From NCBI RefSeq assembly GCF_035481675.1, contig NZ_JAYJJW010000001.1, forward strand, positions 744,001-808,000: DNA of 64,000 nt, written 5' to 3'. Shown in pieces: positions 62,801 through 64,000 of the stretch. Within the stretch, counting starts at the first letter, position 1; every line of letters starts with the position of its first letter. The notes under the pieces were generated by a model, which worked only from the letters and a program-made list of their open reading frames with translations, made no database searches and had not been told where the DNA came from. The stretch is from Alteriqipengyuania_B sp035481675 (GTDB taxonomy: Bacteria > Pseudomonadota > Alphaproteobacteria > Sphingomonadales > Sphingomonadaceae). A program made the position numbers and the translations under genes.

Positions 62801-63344
62801 CGCGATCCTGGCGCTGAAGGCGGGCGACAGCGGCCTTGAACGCGATTCGAGCGGGCTCAGCCCGCAGATCACCGTCGATGCGCCGATCATGATCCCGGAA
62901 GATTACGTGCCCGACCTTGCCGTGCGCATGGCGCTCTACCGCCGCCTCAACGATGCGCAGGACAAGGCGGAAATCGAAAGCATGGCGGCCGAGATGATCG
63001 ACCGCTTCGGGGACTTGCCCGCGGCCACCGCGAACCTCATCCGCCTGCTGGAGATCAAGCACCAGGCCATCGCCGCCAACATCGCCAAGATCGATGTCGG
63101 CGCGCGCGGCACGCTGGTGACCTTCCACAAGAACGAATTTCCCGACCCCGCGGGCCTCATCGCCTATGTCGAACGCCTCAACGAAGGCCGCGCCGACAGC
63201 GCCAAGCTGCGCCCCGACATGAAGCTCCAGGTCAACCGCGCATGGGGCGATCCCTCATCGCGCCTCAACGGCCTGTTCCAGCTGACCAAGGGCCTGAGCG
63301 GGATCGTGAAAAAGGCGAAGAAGCGCGACAAGGCGAGCGCCTGA
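59841..63344 (+). CDS. mfd: Transcription-repair coupling factor
   Basis: 1167 residues. UvrB-homology region at the N-terminus (VIEFPAWDCLPYDR), RNA polymerase-interacting domain DLVVHMDHGIGRYLGLE (core HMDHGIGRY), helicase motif I CGDVGFGKTEVALRA, motif II DEEQRFGV, motif III TATPIPRTLQMA, motif VI QLRGRVGRAKIRAYAYL, then the C-terminal TRCF domain. Mfd displaces stalled RNA polymerase and recruits UvrA. Full length and intact. Confidence 0.97.
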   Translation: MPDLSRILSAAQPLTLAHLARGAQPLVMGDLARAAKGRGVFIAPDETSMASVADAARFFAPELEVIEFPAWDCLPYDRASPALSVSARRLSALYRLQTGKAPNQLLVTTVNAVLQRVLTPFRIRESVRELKPGMEIGHESLSRLLQRQGYGRTDTVIDHGEFAVRGSIFDIFPSGLENGLRLDFFGDELESLRLFDPNTQRTVGTLDSHLLLPASEALLDEESIKRFRSRYREKFGAAATQDPLYEAVSDGRRLAGMEHWLPMFEERMATLFDHLSDGDVCIMDGGAVAAVEERLTDIADYRKARTDTAGQAKGNYRPLAAEALYLSESEFAEAAAARPIHRTSIFDEPESDTVLDFAFRASRDFTPERTQNANAYEAAAKHFAAVAKSGRKPMLAAYSTGSRARMASIIEEAGQKVALVDSWQEALGSSAKGTLAAMVLPLESGFANDELEFVTEQDLLGDRLVRRRKKRKSADAFLAELQSLNRGDLVVHMDHGIGRYLGLEPIAVGKSQHDCVMLEYSGGDKLYIPVENIDVLSRYGSENEGITLDRLGGEAWQKRKAKLKERIRAIAGDLMNTAAARALRQAPVIEVEPNAYTQFVDRFPWEETDDQDAAIDDTMRDLARGRPMDRLVCGDVGFGKTEVALRAAFTAAMSGQQVVMIAPTTLLARQHYQNFCERFAGFPLKIGRLSRLVPSKEMKDTREGLESGDIDIVVGTHAILSKSTKFKRLGLVIVDEEQRFGVTHKEKLKQLRADVHVLTLTATPIPRTLQMAMTGLRELSTIQTPPVDRLAVRTYVMEWDEIVMREALLREHHRGGQSFIVVPRIADMAELEEWLRDAVPEVKFVTAHGQMSPTEVEERMSAFYEKKYDVLLSTTIVESGLDIPSANTIIIHRADRFGLAQLYQLRGRVGRAKIRAYAYLTYAPDTQLSEIAEKRLKVLGDLDSLGAGFQLASHDLDIRGAGNLIGDEQSGHIKEVGFELYQSMLEDAILALKAGDSGLERDSSGLSPQITVDAPIMIPEDYVPDLAVRMALYRRLNDAQDKAEIESMAAEMIDRFGDLPAATANLIRLLEIKHQAIAANIAKIDVGARGTLVTFHKNEFPDPAGLIAYVERLNEGRADSAKLRPDMKLQVNRAWGDPSSRLNGLFQLTKGLSGIVKKAKKRDKASA

Positions 63345-63350
63345 AGCCGT

Positions 63351-63941
63351 TCAATAGTTGATCGAAAATCCTTCGACGTAATAGGTCCCGGTGAAACTGC
63401 GCACCCTGCCCTCCAGCAGCGTCTCGGCATTGGAGACGAACGCCTTGCCCTTCTTCGAGTCATAGGACCTGGCATAATCGACTTTCGCAATTTGCGAGCC
63501 GCTCGATCCCGGGCTTCCCCAGCCGGCGCTTGCCGAGCCCCTGCCGCGGTGGGCGTGGCCCGACTTGTTAACTGTTCGCGTCCCCAGCGGCAGGCCGCTG
63601 ACCGACTGGGTGTAAAACCCGTCAAGATAAACGGCCTCCACCCGCGCGGCCCCCGGACCGCCGATTTGCCATTCGATCGGCTCGTAAGCCGACAAGGCCA
63701 GCCTGATTGCCGGTCCCTCGGCCTTCGAGACCGTGACTGGAATCGGGGTCGACCGGTTTATGCCCCTTCCGTTGGCATGTTCGTAAATGCCGATAGCGAT
63801 GATGTTGGCCTCTGCGCTTGCGTCGAGTGAAACACGCTCGACATCGCGCGCGCCGCTTGTCGAGACATCGCCACCGAAGCAACCGGCGAGCATGAGTGCG
63901 GTCGCCAATGCCGGGCCGGTCCAACGCAAACTTAGACGCAT
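63351..63941 (-). CDS. Putative lipoprotein, unknown
   Basis: 196 residues. Lipobox LAGC gives Cys21 after a clear signal (ALATALMLAGC). The mature part is beta-rich (VTVSKAEGPAIRLALSAYEPIEW) with a Gly/Ser-rich linker near 135-148 (GRGSASAGWGSPGSSGSQ) and a closing YYVEGFSINY. No catalytic pattern seen. Its start overlaps the end of the EAL-type gene by ten bases, suggesting a common transcript. Confidence 0.75.
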   Translation of the reverse strand: MRLSLRWTGPALATALMLAGCFGGDVSTSGARDVERVSLDASAEANIIAIGIYEHANGRGINRSTPIPVTVSKAEGPAIRLALSAYEPIEWQIGGPGAARVEAVYLDGFYTQSVSGLPLGTRTVNKSGHAHRGRGSASAGWGSPGSSGSQIAKVDYARSYDSKKGKAFVSNAETLLEGRVRSFTGTYYVEGFSINY

Positions 63942-64000
63942 TTGAGAAACTCCGCTGCCGCCATCGGCTTCGCGCCGAGGAACCCCTGGTAGAATTCGCA
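63932..64000 (-). CDS. C-terminal end of an EAL-domain protein (partial)
   Basis: The last 22 codons and a TAA stop of a gene that enters from the right edge. The translation includes FYQGFLGAKPM then AAAEFL, which matches the conserved C-terminal QGFLFxxPMxxxEF of EAL phosphodiesterase domains. The rest of the protein is outside the window, so whether it is active or fused to GGDEF is unknown. Too short for automatic ORF calling. Confidence 0.7.
   Translation of the reverse strand, partial: CEFYQGFLGAKPMAAAEFLKCV

Noticed and set aside
1..64000. CRISPR, tRNA, rRNA, insertion sequences, prophage or toxin-antitoxin modules
   Set aside because: No arrays of direct repeats, clover-leaf genes, transposase or integrase frames, or paired small operons of that kind were seen on reading both strands.

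Overview
This window is GC-rich alphaproteobacterial chromosome, most likely from Sphingomonadales and probably the Erythrobacter/Qipengyuania group. The evidence is the protein style (PurF with a short N-terminal extension, 'IVVTG'-type motifs, a separate SdhE), the very dense packing with many ATGA/GTGA start-stop overlaps, and a large exosortase A (XrtA) exopolysaccharide locus of the kind typical in sphingomonads. No tRNA, rRNA, CRISPR array, insertion sequence or prophage was seen. Genus-level placement is inference.

Layout. 1-5.3 kb: a small membrane protein with an acidic tail, a Pro-rich exported protein, a YcbB-like L,D-transpeptidase and a 980-residue exported VIT/VWA protein. 5.4-8.1 kb: purF, an SDR and a PilZ protein. 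8.1-13.8 kb: a serine-hydrolase lipoprotein, a cyclopropane-fatty-acid synthase-like methyltransferase, a second SDR, sdhB, a hotdog thioesterase and zapE. 13.8-19.8 kb (minus strand): an HlyD / double ATPase / two permease ABC exporter followed by a crotonase that matches the RpfF DSF-synthase pattern. 19.9-38.4 kb: the XrtA locus. One long minus-strand operon runs export lipoprotein, chain-length regulator, tyrosine kinase, outer-membrane barrel, ATPase, polysaccharide deacetylase, FemAB protein, glycosyltransferase, XrtA-EpsI fusion and asparagine-synthase-type amidotransferase. Beside it are a decarboxylase/acyl-CoA ligase pair (minus) and a divergent acyltransferase/ACP/hydrolase 2/hydrolase 1 set (plus).

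38.4-49.5 kb: an RNA methyltransferase, a lipoprotein, an N-formylglutamate amidohydrolase, ispE and ETF-ubiquinone oxidoreductase on the minus strand; a degenerate uracil-DNA-glycosylase-fold protein, a lytic transglycosylase, a radical SAM protein and a YbjN-like protein on the plus strand; then a DUF1330 protein and a fatty-acyl-CoA ligase. 49.5-64 kb: dnaE, two small proteins, lolD and lolC, a CHASE3-like/GGDEF diguanylate cyclase, recG, sdhE, mfd, a lipoprotein, and the last 22 codons of an EAL-type protein at the right edge.

How they fit together. The XrtA operon should build, size-control, modify and export an extracellular polysaccharide, and XrtA should process sorted proteins. No priming glycosyltransferase and no PEP-CTERM substrate lies in the window, so both must be elsewhere. 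Turnover of c-di-GMP (GGDEF enzyme, EAL tail), a PilZ receptor and a likely DSF synthase occur in the same window as the matrix genes. That suggests, but does not prove, signal-controlled biofilm formation. recG, mfd, dnaE, zapE, lolCD, ispE, purF, sdhB and sdhE are conserved housekeeping genes, so this is core chromosome rather than a mobile island.
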